DNA from: Ruminococcaceae bacterium AB4001
Lineage (GTDB): Bacteria > Bacillota > Clostridia > Saccharofermentanales > Saccharofermentanaceae
NCBI GenBank assembly: GCA_000621765.1
Contig: JHXJ01000006.1
Location: 62,001 to 126,000, forward strand
Reading direction: 5' to 3'
DNA: 64,000 nucleotides
This document shows, one piece after another, positions 8,334 through 16,783 of this stretch. A model generated the notes under the pieces. It saw only the letters and a program-made list of their open reading frames with translations. It searched no databases and was not told the DNA's origin. The number at the start of each line of letters is the position of its first letter. The first letter of the stretch is position 1. Both the position numbers and the translations under genes were made by a program.

Positions 8334-9343
8334 TGGCGTTTTCTTCAATCATCGGAGAGAAGCAGATTAAACTCAGATTAGCCGCCGAAGCTCAAAGGCG
8401 TGGCAGCGGTGCTTACATGCTTTCAGGCCCTGAAGGCACCGGTAAGAGGATGCTCGCCGAAGAATTTGCCAAGGCTTTAATGTGTTCTGACGCAGGACCG
8501 GACGGTGCCTGCGGAGTGTGCGCCAACTGCAAGTATTTTGATAACTTCACGACACCTGATGTCACAAGGGTATATGAGCCTTCTGAAACAAAGAACGTTA
8601 AAGTCGATTTCATAAAGGACAGGGTAGTTGCCGAATCCTTCATGAAGCCTCAGTTTGCAAGGACTAAGACTTTCATCATCGACTTTGATTATCTTGGAGA
8701 AGAGAGCCAGAATGCTCTTCTCAAATCATTGGAAGAACCGAAGAAGGATGTAGTTTTCATCCTTACGAGTTCGAATACGGATAATGTTCTCGATACCGTA
8801 ATGTCGAGAGTTACGGAGATCAAGCTCGATCCCTACAGTGAAGATGAACTCGAACAGATCGTTCGTAAGAATTTCCCTGATCTTGAAGACGAGAAGGTCA
8901 GGTCAGCGGTATATAACAGCGGAAGGATCCCCGGAAAGGCATTGGAGCTTGCCGGAGAAGATTCCGGTGTAAGCATCAGGCATGAGGTCAACACTATGAT
9001 GATGGCTATGCCTAAAAGCTCATACATCGATGTGCTCGAAGATTTTTATGAGACCGTCTCAGGTTTCAAGGACGATTCCAGGATCGTTGCATCTTCGATA
9101 CTCATGTTTCTGGATGACGTGGCAAGGCTCATCAGTTATCCTGACTGCCGCAAGATCAATAATGAGAATGAAAGAGAGGCGATCGAGAATTTCGTCGCCG
9201 CAAATAAGCATATAACAACAATTAAACTCGGAAGATGCTCAGAGGCTGTCCTTAAGTTTTTAAAGGCTTTGGAAGTCAATTCCAATTTTGATGCCGCTGC
9301 CTCGGCGATGCTTCTTCGGATACATAAGGAGCTGAAGAAATGA
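8333..9343 (+). CDS. holB: DNA polymerase III delta' subunit
   Basis: 336 residues of an AAA+ clamp-loader subunit. The P-loop region is GPEGTGKRM, the zinc module is CGVCANCKYF together with an earlier Cys, and the helix EESQNALLKSLEEP and the sensor/arginine stretch VMSRVTEI follow in the usual order. With tau and delta it opens the beta clamp. The ATG overlaps the tmk stop (TGATG), and the gene end overlaps ricT by 4 bp. Confidence 0.94.
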   Translation: MAFSSIIGEKQIKLRLAAEAQRRGSGAYMLSGPEGTGKRMLAEEFAKALMCSDAGPDGACGVCANCKYFDNFTTPDVTRVYEPSETKNVKVDFIKDRVVAESFMKPQFARTKTFIIDFDYLGEESQNALLKSLEEPKKDVVFILTSSNTDNVLDTVMSRVTEIKLDPYSEDELEQIVRKNFPDLEDEKVRSAVYNSGRIPGKALELAGEDSGVSIRHEVNTMMMAMPKSSYIDVLEDFYETVSGFKDDSRIVASSILMFLDDVARLISYPDCRKINNENEREAIENFVAANKHITTIKLGRCSEAVLKFLKALEVNSNFDAAASAMLLRIHKELKK

Positions 9344-10233
9344 AGATAGTAAATTTGAGAACCCGCGATGCCGGTGTTACATTGAGATACCGCTGTGACG
9401 GGTTATCGCTCAGTCTCGGTGATGCTGTCATGATCGAAATGGAATCAGGCGAGGAGATAGCTTTTGTCGCCCAGGAACCCTACGTTGAAGACAGCAGGGA
9501 GGATATCCCGAGCGTAAAGCGTCTTGCAAGCGAGAAGGAACTCGATAAGTATTACGATATCTGCGCGAAAGAGAAAGAGGCTTTCTTCAAGTGCAAGGAA
9601 CTTATCGCAGCACGCAACATCGAGATGAACCTTGTGGATTGCGAATACACCTTCGACATGAAGAAGCTGACATTTTATTTCACCGCTGACGGAAGAGTAG
9701 ACTTCAGAGAACTCGTAAAGGATCTCGCATATACTTTCCGTACAAGGATCGAATTAAGACAGATTGGCTCGAGAGATCAGGCAAAGCTCGTCGGAGGTAT
9801 CGGAATGTGCGGAAGAGAGCTCTGCTGCTGTTCTTTCCTTAACCGATTCGCTCCGGTCAACTTAAAGCTCGCAAGATCCCAGGGCCTTTCCCTTAACCCG
9901 GGCAAGCTCAACGGCGCATGCGGAAGGCTTATGTGCTGCCTGCAGTTCGAGAAGGAAGCTTATGACGACGCTCACAGAAGGCTCCCCGAGCCCGGCGCGC
10001 GTATCAGGACTTCTTCCGGTATGGGTGTCGTTACTGATGTCAACTACATCGAAGAGACTGTAAGCGTTAAATTCGTAAGCGAAAATGATACCGAGATCGA
10101 GAAGTTCTCATGGGCAGAACTGGAAGATCTTAACCGCGATATGGCTAAGCGCAACCGCGGCAATGCAGGCAATTTCAAGGACTATCCTGACATGAACGGT
10201 GCATTTGATGATTCTGAGAGCGAGGACGAATAA
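9340..10233 (+). CDS. ricT: PSP1-domain protein RicT (YaaT)
   Basis: 297 residues. The PSP1 domain carries the cysteine-rich core GIGMCGRELCCCSFL and LNGACGRLMCCLQFE at about residues 150-205. In Bacillus subtilis RicT works with RicA and RicF as an iron-sulfur complex that affects RNase Y mRNA maturation and phosphorelay signalling. All the family cysteines are present. It overlaps holB by ATGA. The last 25 residues are acidic and look disordered. This is the last gene of the operon; the next gene has its own promoter. Confidence 0.93.
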   Translation: MKIVNLRTRDAGVTLRYRCDGLSLSLGDAVMIEMESGEEIAFVAQEPYVEDSREDIPSVKRLASEKELDKYYDICAKEKEAFFKCKELIAARNIEMNLVDCEYTFDMKKLTFYFTADGRVDFRELVKDLAYTFRTRIELRQIGSRDQAKLVGGIGMCGRELCCCSFLNRFAPVNLKLARSQGLSLNPGKLNGACGRLMCCLQFEKEAYDDAHRRLPEPGARIRTSSGMGVVTDVNYIEETVSVKFVSENDTEIEKFSWAELEDLNRDMAKRNRGNAGNFKDYPDMNGAFDDSESEDE

Positions 10234-10311
10234 GTTTTCGACAGTTGTCGCTTTTAGGATATGAATAATGAACGATAAATGAATTTTTATAGAAAAAACA
10301 CATTTTAATAC

Positions 10312-10340
10312 TTGTTGACTTTGTTTTTTAATGGAATAAT
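10312..10340 (+). promoter_or_regulatory. Promoter of the ferredoxin gene
   Basis: TTGTTG at 10312-10317, 17 bp, then AATAAT at 10335-10340 preceded by TGG, an extended -10. An overlapping TTGACT at 10315 is an alternative -35 with a 14-bp spacer. A strong AGGAGG follows at 10358-10363. Confidence 0.6.
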
Positions 10341-10372
10341 CAAGACACTATCTGAATAGGAGGATATTAATT

Positions 10373-10543
10373 ATGGCATATGTAATTTCTGACGCTTGTG
10401 TATCTTGCGGTACATGCGCTGACGGTTGTCCTGTTGGAGCTATTTCTCAGGGTGATACACAGTACAACATCGATCCCGATGTTTGTGTTTCCTGCGGTGC
10501 TTGCGAAGCTTCCTGCCCTACAGGCGCTATCGCTGAAGGCTGA
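10373..10543 (+). CDS. Two-[4Fe-4S] ferredoxin
   Basis: 56 residues. It holds two copies of the CxxCxxCxxxCP cluster motif: CVSCGTCADGCP at residues 9-20 and CVSCGACEASCP at 38-49. This is the classical clostridial ferredoxin that carries electrons at low potential in the cytosol. A strong AGGAGG site lies 9 bp before the ATG. The gene is alone between its own promoter and its own terminator, which suggests high, constitutive expression. Confidence 0.96.
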   Translation: MAYVISDACVSCGTCADGCPVGAISQGDTQYNIDPDVCVSCGACEASCPTGAIAEG

Positions 10544-10576
10544 TATATCGTAAGACTTATCAAATAGCAGACTGCA

Positions 10577-10605
10577 ACGCGTTCCGTTAACGGGACGCGT
10601 TTTTA
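10577..10605 (+). terminator. Intrinsic terminator of the ferredoxin gene
   Basis: A 10-bp stem, ACGCGTTCCG / CGGGACGCGT with one G-T pair, has a TTAA loop and runs directly into a T tract (TTTTTATT). Confidence 0.92.
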
Positions 10606-10662
10606 TTGTATACTGAGGAAAGAATTGCCATAAACTCATCCATTCTGGGGGAATGAAGATCT

Positions 10663-11634
10663 ATGATCAGATTTATAACTGATTCTGAAGAGAAGAAAAA
10701 GATATCCCGTTCGGTACTTGAAGCTCTGACCGACTGGTTTGAAGTAGTGGAGAGCAGGGAACAATATATTCGCGAATCGGCAGACCAGCCTTTCTGGGCG
10801 GCTGTCATAGACGATGTCCCGGCAGGATTTCTCTGTCTTAAGGAGACTGGTCCTGAGACCGTTGAACTTGCCGTTATGGGCGTTCTGAAAGAGCACCACA
10901 GGGAAGGTCTTGGAAGAAGGCTTTTCGCAGCTGCAAAGGACTATGCGGCAGCACAAGGTTATTCATTCATCCAGGTAAAGACTGTCCGTACGGGCATGTA
11001 TGAAGATTACGACAGGACTAATGATTTCTATAAGAGCCTGGGCTTTAAGGAACTGGAAGTTATCGAGTGTATCTGGGGAGAGGATAATCCCTGCCAGATC
11101 TATGTTATGAGCCTTAAGAGCGCGATCGGAACGATCTCCGTGAGACACAGCTACAGAGGGAAATTCGCACCGGACCCTGTTCCTGAAGAAGATCTCAGGA
11201 CGATTGCCGCTGCGGGCATAGCTGCTCCGTCAGGTTGCAACAAGCAGACAACTGATATCGTGGTCGTTAATGATCCGGCTGTGTTGGACTCTATCAAGTC
11301 CATGATCGACCCGCCTGTCGCGCAGACTGCGCCTGCCATGATCGTAGTGCTTACAAGAAGGATAAACGCATACCGTGACAGATGCTTTGCGGTACAGGAT
11401 TATTCAGCGGCTATCGAAAACATGCTGCTGGCGATCGTTGAACTCGGTTACCAGAGCTGCTGGTATGAAGGGCATATCACTGACGAGGATCGATGCGATA
11501 AGATCGCATCGATCCTCGGTATTCCCGATGAGTACGATGTCGTATGCATCCTGCCTGTTGGCAAGGCTTTGGATGATTTCCACGCGCCGGGCAAGAAAAC
11601 ATTCTCTGAAAGAGTCAGATTCAACAGGTTCTGA
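10663..11634 (+). CDS. GNAT acetyltransferase - nitroreductase fusion
   Basis: 323 residues with two domains. Residues 1-150 are a GNAT N-acetyltransferase: VLKEHHREGLGRRLFAAA is the acetyl-CoA loop and FYKSLGFKELE the usual end strand. Residues about 155-323 are a compact nitroreductase-like flavoprotein, with VRHSYRGKF at the FMN site, APSGCNKQ, QDYSAAIENMLLAIVELGYQSCW and ILPVGKA. Both domains look intact. No linker longer than about ten residues separates them. The substrate is unknown; an acylated or reduced small molecule is only a guess. A large palindrome lies inside the coding sequence (see the repeat at 11484). Confidence 0.88.
   Translation: MIRFITDSEEKKKISRSVLEALTDWFEVVESREQYIRESADQPFWAAVIDDVPAGFLCLKETGPETVELAVMGVLKEHHREGLGRRLFAAAKDYAAAQGYSFIQVKTVRTGMYEDYDRTNDFYKSLGFKELEVIECIWGEDNPCQIYVMSLKSAIGTISVRHSYRGKFAPDPVPEEDLRTIAAAGIAAPSGCNKQTTDIVVVNDPAVLDSIKSMIDPPVAQTAPAMIVVLTRRINAYRDRCFAVQDYSAAIENMLLAIVELGYQSCWYEGHITDEDRCDKIASILGIPDEYDVVCILPVGKALDDFHAPGKKTFSERVRFNRF
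11484..11518. repeat. Perfect 16-bp inverted repeat inside the GNAT-nitroreductase gene
   Basis: The arms 11484-11499 and 11503-11518 are exact reverse complements around the 3-nt loop AAG. The core of each arm is GAGGATCGATGCGAT or its complement. It encodes DEDRCDKIASILG, so it is in frame and does not break the protein. Confidence 0.95.
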
Positions 11635-11654
11635 GATTCCCGCTTTAATTTCTG

Positions 11655-11683
11655 TTGACAGGTGATGGCTGATAATGTAATTT
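11655..11683 (+). promoter_or_regulatory. Promoter of the TetR-SDR-acyltransferase operon
   Basis: TTGACA at 11655-11660, a 17-bp spacer and TAATTT at 11678-11683. Transcription would begin at about 11690, on top of an upstream ATG at 11688. This argues that translation starts at 11721. Confidence 0.7.
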
Positions 11684-11720
11684 ATGGATGAATAAAAATT
11701 CATTCATAAAAGAGGTCACT

Positions 11721-12293
11721 ATGCCAAAATCACAGGAACGCTGTCAGGAGATCAGGGAAGAGACAAGAAATCTCATTATAAAGAAATCCATTCTGTTTTT
11801 TGCCAGGAACGGGTTTGCGGGAACTAAGATAAGCGATCTCTCCAAACACATTGGTATCGCCCAGGGAACGATATACATCTATTTCAAGAGCAAGGAAGAA
11901 CTGTATTCCGAGATCTTCTCGATATCGGATAATATCGCGGGAAACGATAAGCTCTTACTTCTTTCAAAGCTTCCGATACCTTCTGAACAGAAGATAAAGA
12001 AGATGTCCGGCTACGTCATTAAGAACCTTAAGGAAGATGAGATGTTTGCTGCGGGCATCGCTCTTTATACACAGAGGATGCTCGAAGGACAGGCTGAACC
12101 GGAGTTTTATAAGTTAACCGAGAAGATGATAAGGCAGGGGCAGAAAGAGGGAAGCGTCGTATCGGGAAATGCCCGTAAGCTTTCGGAGTTTTACTGGGGC
12201 GTTGTCTATCTCTATGCTGTAAAGAGCCTTTATACTGCAGACTCTGTCATGATCAGTTCTTCTGACCTTGCCAGAGTGCTTTTGGAGGACTGA
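11721..12293 (+). CDS. TetR-family transcriptional regulator
   Basis: 190 residues. Residues about 12-60 are the TetR helix-turn-helix (IIKKSILFFARNGFAGTKISDLSKHIGIAQGTIYIYFKSKEEL). The rest is a variable helical ligand domain. The start at 11721 is chosen because AAAGAGG lies 6 bp upstream and the promoter places transcription start near 11690. It is 2 bp before an SDR gene and is probably the local repressor of that operon, as is common for TetR proteins. Confidence 0.92.
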   Translation: MPKSQERCQEIREETRNLIIKKSILFFARNGFAGTKISDLSKHIGIAQGTIYIYFKSKEELYSEIFSISDNIAGNDKLLLLSKLPIPSEQKIKKMSGYVIKNLKEDEMFAAGIALYTQRMLEGQAEPEFYKLTEKMIRQGQKEGSVVSGNARKLSEFYWGVVYLYAVKSLYTADSVMISSSDLARVLLED

Positions 12294-12295
12294 AC

Positions 12296-13042
12296 ATGAT
12301 TGCGATCATTACGGGCGCGACGGGAGATATCGGCGAAGAGTTCGTAAAAAGACTCGTTAGTGAAGTCGATCAGGTATGGGCTGTCGGAAGAAGTGAGAAC
12401 AAGCTCGATTCCCTTAAGGAAAGATATGGCGGAAAGATCGTTCCTGTTAAAGCTGATCTGTCTGAGAAGGATGATGTTTTCGCGCTCTGCAGGAAGATAG
12501 AAGAAGAAAAGCCTGATATCAGATATCTGGTCAATAATGCAGGTGTCGCAAAGTTTGGAAGAGTATCCGGTCTTTCGCTCGAAGAGATAAGCGACATGCT
12601 CGACATCAACGATAAGGCTGCGACTCTGCTCTGCAGGGCATGCATTCCTTTTATGGCAGAAGGATCTTATATACTGAACATCGCTTCAGCATCCGCTTTT
12701 CAGCCTAATCCTTATATCACACTTTATTCTGCAAGCAAGGCATATCTTCTCTCATTCACGAGAAGCCTCAATGTCGAGAATGAAGGGATAAACTGTACGG
12801 CTGTATGTCCCGGCTGGGTCGATACGAAGATGCTTCCAAAGAACAGCAACGGATATAAAGTAAAGTATCCCGGGATAGTGCCGGCAGCCAGGGTCGTTGA
12901 CTCTGCCTTAAAAGACTGCCGCAGGGGAAAGGATGTTTCCGTGTGCTCGTTCTATTACCGCTACATGCGGTTCCTGTCCAAGGTAACGCCGCATAAGCTC
13001 GTAATGAAGATATGGGTTGGCATGATCCGTAAATACATATGA
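12296..13042 (+). CDS. Short-chain dehydrogenase/reductase
   Basis: 248 residues of the classical SDR fold. The nucleotide loop is TGATGDIGEEF, the NNAG motif is at about residue 82, the catalytic Ser lies in LNIASASAF and the catalytic YSASK at about 143-147. The PGWVDT motif closes the site. The C-terminal extension of about 50 basic and aromatic residues (SFYYRYMRFLSKVTPHKL) could touch the membrane. It shares ATGA with the next gene. The family is certain; the alcohol or ketone substrate is not. Confidence 0.92.
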   Translation: MIAIITGATGDIGEEFVKRLVSEVDQVWAVGRSENKLDSLKERYGGKIVPVKADLSEKDDVFALCRKIEEEKPDIRYLVNNAGVAKFGRVSGLSLEEISDMLDINDKAATLLCRACIPFMAEGSYILNIASASAFQPNPYITLYSASKAYLLSFTRSLNVENEGINCTAVCPGWVDTKMLPKNSNGYKVKYPGIVPAARVVDSALKDCRRGKDVSVCSFYYRYMRFLSKVTPHKLVMKIWVGMIRKYI

Positions 13043-14226
13043 AGCATAAGATAGAGACTGAACGCGAGAACCTGTTTGACGTGAACATGGTTATCGCAAT
13101 GCGCGTAAGGATCACAGGTGATCCGGATATCGTGAAACTGGAAGAAGCGTTTAGGAAAGCGGTTTCCAAATTTGAGATATTGAATTCCAAAGTCGTGATA
13201 GAAGAAAACGGCGATGCGTATTACATTGACTGCGCTTGTCCTGCGAGCAGTTTTAACAGCACGGGCATGGGATTTGAAGAACTCATATATGAGAATGAAA
13301 GGATCAGGTTCAGGATAGAAGAAGGCGAATATATCCGCGGATTTCTGACGCCTGACGGGATTGTTTTTCTTATGCATCACTTAGGCGGTGACGGAAGATC
13401 CATGCTGTTTTTCATAGAGGAATTCATGAGCAGTCTTGAAGGCTCTGAATCTAATCCGATTCCCTTTGATAACCTGCCGGTGTCCTCACTTCCAAAGGAA
13501 AGCAGAATGCCGTTTCTGTATAAGCTTTTTGCAGATTCGTGGAATAGGAAATGGTCGAAGATGAGAAAGGTTTTTTCTTTTGATGATATTGAGAAATCTT
13601 TTGAAGATTTCTGGCAGTCTCACAGGACAAAGACAGAGATTACCGAATACGGAAAAGAAGAACTTGATGAGATGCTCTCAGAGTGCAAAAAAGCAGGGTG
13701 TTCGCTGACATCTTATCTGATAGCAACCTGGCTTAAAGACGATCCGAAAAAAGCGGATGTCGGCATGGCTGTAGACGGAAGATTGAGCAAGCGCCGGACT
13801 ATGGGAAATTTCGCGACCGGAATACATATAAGATACAGATTTGATAAGAGCAGGAGCATCTCTGAAAATGCCGTCAGGATCAACAGGCTGATGAAGAAAA
13901 GACTAAACGATCCGGTGATTCGTTACAGCGTGCTTCAGCTGATTGGAAATCTCGATCCGACTCTGATCGATACGTTGTGCCTTGAAGCGTGCGGCGCTTA
14001 TCACTCCAGTGAGATATCACGCTTTGCAGATTTTATGAGTTACGGGAAAAAGAAAAGGGATCTCAGCATTACGAATCTTATGCGGGCTGACATCAGGACT
14101 GATTACGGGCTCTATAAGATAAGCGATATAACTTTTGTTCCTCCGGTCGTTTCGTACGGCGTAAATCTTATAGGGATAATCACTGTAAACGACAAGATGA
14201 TAGTTACGCGTCATGTGTACGGATAG
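13039..14226 (+). CDS. Condensation-domain-like acyltransferase
   Basis: 395 residues. The stretch FLMHHLGGDGRSMLFF near residue 112 has the HHxxxDG motif of the CoA-dependent acyltransferase superfamily, which includes NRPS condensation domains, PapA-type diacyltransferases and alcohol acetyltransferases. The length fits a single stand-alone acyltransferase. It overlaps the SDR gene by 4 bp and shares its TetR regulator, so the pair may reduce and then esterify or amidate a lipid-like compound. That pathway is inference. No membrane segment or carrier-protein gene is nearby. Confidence 0.65.
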   Translation: MKHKIETERENLFDVNMVIAMRVRITGDPDIVKLEEAFRKAVSKFEILNSKVVIEENGDAYYIDCACPASSFNSTGMGFEELIYENERIRFRIEEGEYIRGFLTPDGIVFLMHHLGGDGRSMLFFIEEFMSSLEGSESNPIPFDNLPVSSLPKESRMPFLYKLFADSWNRKWSKMRKVFSFDDIEKSFEDFWQSHRTKTEITEYGKEELDEMLSECKKAGCSLTSYLIATWLKDDPKKADVGMAVDGRLSKRRTMGNFATGIHIRYRFDKSRSISENAVRINRLMKKRLNDPVIRYSVLQLIGNLDPTLIDTLCLEACGAYHSSEISRFADFMSYGKKKRDLSITNLMRADIRTDYGLYKISDITFVPPVVSYGVNLIGIITVNDKMIVTRHVYG

Positions 14227-14236
14227 CACTTTTTGT

Positions 14237-14306
14237 GCAACTCACAACGCGTAAACGGCAACTCATGCACTGAAGCATTGTACGCCCTTTGGGATTCTGA
14301 TAGGTT
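14237..14306 (+). promoter_or_regulatory. Direct-repeat operator and promoter of the ABC-LytTR-DUF3021 operon
   Basis: GCAACTCA occurs at 14237-14244 and again at 14258-14265, a period of exactly 21 bp or two DNA turns. This is the spacing known for LytTR-domain binding sites. A TGA-TAGGTT extended -10 follows at 14298-14306 with no good -35, as expected for an activated promoter. A matching pair precedes the second LytTR operon at 40462. Confidence 0.65.
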
Positions 14307-14336
14307 TGTGCCAACAGAAACCAAAGGAGAAATGAC

Positions 14337-15200
14337 ATGATCAAAGCTAAAGGAATTTGCAAGAGTTTTGCAGACAGGGAAGTGCTTTCAGGTATTGACC
14401 TTGATATTTCTGCAGGAGAGATCTTCGGACTGCTCGGACCTTCCGGCGCGGGAAAGACAACGCTCATCAGGATAATTACCGGACAGCTCGATTTTGGAAA
14501 CGGTGATGTCAGAGTTTTCGGAAAAGACGTTGCAGATCTTACAGGTGAAGACAGAAAACAGATAGGCATCATGATGGATAACCATGGTGTATATGAGCGT
14601 ATGTCATGCATCGAAAACCTGAAGATCTTCGCAGATATTTACGGTGTCGACCACAGTAACATAAAGAAGGCGTTAGCGCAGGTGGGCTTGGCGGAAAGCG
14701 CCAAAAAGCCCGCGATGAAGCTATCGAAAGGAATGAGGGCAAGACTTCAGCTTGCAAGAGTTCTGATGATCTCACCTAAGATCCTGTTCCTTGATGAACC
14801 TACGAGCGGTTTGGATCCAATGACAATGAAATACATTCACAGACTGATTCTGGGACTGAAGGAGAAGGGCTGTACGGTCTTCCTTACCACGCACAACATG
14901 GAAGAAGCTGCTTTCCTCTGTGATGAGGTCGCGCTCTTAAATGAAGGAAAGATCGTGGACCGCGGAGCGCCTGCTGAGCTTTGCAGAAAGTACAATCACA
15001 GCAAGACCATAACGATCCATCTGACATCCGGAGAAGATATCAGACTGGAACAGAACGCGGCTTCGGCTGAGACATTGTGCAGACTGTTAAAGCAGGGAAA
15101 CGTTGAGACGATACATTCTTCAGAACCGACTTTGGAAAGCGTGTTTTTAGAGCTCACGGGAAGAAAGCTCGAAAACGAAGAGGAGGCATTATATGCGTAA
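14337..15200 (+). CDS. ABC-2 type exporter, ATP-binding protein
   Basis: 287 residues. Walker A is GPSGAGKTT near residue 37, the signature region is LSKGMRARLQLARVL (a degenerate LSGGQ, common in this subfamily), Walker B is ILFLDEPTSGLDP, and the H-loop is TTHNMEEA. The C-terminal 70 residues are the regulatory extension of drug, antibiotic or Nat-type exporters. AAGGAG is well spaced before the ATG. It overlaps the permease gene by 8 bp. Confidence 0.93.
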   Translation: MIKAKGICKSFADREVLSGIDLDISAGEIFGLLGPSGAGKTTLIRIITGQLDFGNGDVRVFGKDVADLTGEDRKQIGIMMDNHGVYERMSCIENLKIFADIYGVDHSNIKKALAQVGLAESAKKPAMKLSKGMRARLQLARVLMISPKILFLDEPTSGLDPMTMKYIHRLILGLKEKGCTVFLTTHNMEEAAFLCDEVALLNEGKIVDRGAPAELCRKYNHSKTITIHLTSGEDIRLEQNAASAETLCRLLKQGNVETIHSSEPTLESVFLELTGRKLENEEEALYA

Positions 15201-15879
15201 CGTAGTAGTGATCATCAAAAAGCAGCTTAGCGATACATTCAAGAACAAGACTGTCCTGATACAGTTCGTGATGTTTCCGGTGCTGACGCTTATCATGGAA
15301 CATGCCATCTCCATTCCCGGCATGCCGGAATGCTTCTTTGTCAAGCTGTTTTCGGTCATGTACATGGGAATGGCTCCGCTTACATCCGCCGCGTCGATCA
15401 TCTCAGAAGAGAAAGAGAAGAACACGCTCCGCGTTCTCATGATGGCGAATGTGAGACCGTGGGAATATCTTGCCGGAGTCGGCATCTATGTATGGACGAT
15501 ATGCATGGCAGGTGCAGGCATTATGGCAAGCTCTCTTCCCGCAGAAAGCATCCCGTTCTATCTTTGCGTTATGGCAGCAGGTTTTATCATCTCCATCGTG
15601 TTCGGTGCTTGCATAGGGATCTTTTCCGCAAACCAGATGGTATCCACTTCGCTCGTTATGCCCGTGATGATGGTACTCTCTTTTTCGCCCATGCTCGCGA
15701 TGTTCAATGATAAAATAGAAAAAGCAGCCGGGATATTCTACACTCAGCAGCTGCGTATCCTGATGAACCAAATGAGTTTTAACGGCATAAAGAAAGAGAC
15801 GGTACTTGTAGTATTTATCAATGCATTGCTCGGTATAGTTTTCTTCTTTGCAGCCTTTAAGAAAAAGGGACTTGAGTAA
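15193..15879 (+). CDS. ABC-2 type exporter, permease
   Basis: 228 residues with about six hydrophobic segments, the usual size of a small ABC-2 permease. The conserved SIISEEKEKNTLRVLMMANVRPWEYLAG loop in the first third is the ABC-2 coupling region. AGGAGG at 15181-15186 lies inside the end of the ATPase gene. It partners the preceding ATPase, probably as a homodimer. The substrate is unknown. Confidence 0.9.
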   Translation: MRNVVVIIKKQLSDTFKNKTVLIQFVMFPVLTLIMEHAISIPGMPECFFVKLFSVMYMGMAPLTSAASIISEEKEKNTLRVLMMANVRPWEYLAGVGIYVWTICMAGAGIMASSLPAESIPFYLCVMAAGFIISIVFGACIGIFSANQMVSTSLVMPVMMVLSFSPMLAMFNDKIEKAAGIFYTQQLRILMNQMSFNGIKKETVLVVFINALLGIVFFFAAFKKKGLE

Positions 15880-16319
15880 TGAAGATAAATCTGGACATAG
15901 ACGGCAAATATGATGATACAGAAGTCATAATCCGTGCGCCGCATCTTAACAACGACATCGAGAGGATCGTTGCGATGATGCGTATGGTTGATATGCAGAT
16001 CGCCGTAAAACGCGACAATGAAACATATCTCCTTGATACGGATAAGATCCTGTATGTTGAAGCAGTCGACAGGAAGACCTTTGTGTACACGAACAGCGAT
16101 ACCTACGAGTCCGAGCTCAAGCTCTATGAACTTGAGCAGGAACTGGTCGAGCGCGATTTTCTGAGGATCAGCAAGCAGAGCCTTGTTAATCTCCGTAAGA
16201 TCAAGAGTTTAAAAGCTGATGTCAACCGCAAGATACGTATCACTTTGCAGAACGGCGAGCAGATAGTCGTATCACGTATGTATTCTGATGAACTCAGAAG
16301 AAAGTTGGGGTTAAGATAA
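15879..16319 (+). CDS. LytTR DNA-binding regulator
   Basis: 146 residues with no receiver domain. Residues 45-146 are a LytTR domain (LLDTDKILYVEAVDRKTFVYT, ERDFLRISKQSLVNLRKIKSL, IVVSRMYSDELRRKLG). The start overlaps the permease stop codon. It stands next to a DUF3021 membrane gene, a pairing in which the membrane protein is thought to hold the regulator inactive (HdrRM/BrsRM-type systems). The direct repeats at 14237 are the likely target. Confidence 0.92.
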   Translation: MKINLDIDGKYDDTEVIIRAPHLNNDIERIVAMMRMVDMQIAVKRDNETYLLDTDKILYVEAVDRKTFVYTNSDTYESELKLYELEQELVERDFLRISKQSLVNLRKIKSLKADVNRKIRITLQNGEQIVVSRMYSDELRRKLGLR

Positions 16320-16783
16320 TGGAAGAGAAAAAGACGATATTTAACTATATAAGTCAGTTGTTTGCGATCTATGGAGTTGTGACAGCGATCTTTGTCGCGA
16401 TAAACCTCATCATCGGAAATGAAGCAAAAAGCGTATCCACGCTGTTCTCACTTGGTTCGACGGGTCTTTCCACATCGACACTGATCCAGTTATTCATACT
16501 GGTCGTTATCGTAACTGTTGATGATAACATCTTCCTCACAGATCTTTTGATAAAGAACATGCCTTTGCTCTTAAGGAATATCCTGTTCTTTGCGGTGATC
16601 CTTGTCACCATTACAGTGTTTGCCGCTGTCTTCGGATGGTTCCCGCTGAACAATGTCGGATCATGGATCGGATTCATCGTATCTTTCTCTGTCTGTGCCG
16701 CTTTCAGTGCCATCCTCATGCGTATGGAAGAAAAAGCAGAGAACAGGAAGATGCAGGAAGCGCTGAATAAGCTTAAGAAGTGA
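16319..16783 (+). CDS. DUF3021 membrane protein
   Basis: 154 residues with four predicted membrane helices, a short cytosolic C-terminal coil (RMEEKAENRKMQEALNKLKK) and no enzymatic motif. DUF3021 proteins are almost always beside a LytTR regulator and act as its membrane-bound inhibitor in the streptococcal cases studied. The start overlaps the LytTR stop (TAATG). It is the last gene of this operon. Confidence 0.88.
   Translation: MEEKKTIFNYISQLFAIYGVVTAIFVAINLIIGNEAKSVSTLFSLGSTGLSTSTLIQLFILVVIVTVDDNIFLTDLLIKNMPLLLRNILFFAVILVTITVFAAVFGWFPLNNVGSWIGFIVSFSVCAAFSAILMRMEEKAENRKMQEALNKLKK

Noticed and set aside
10373-16783. Prophage or transposon as the source of the accessory block
   Set aside because: No integrase, transposase, phage structural gene or flanking target repeats were found.
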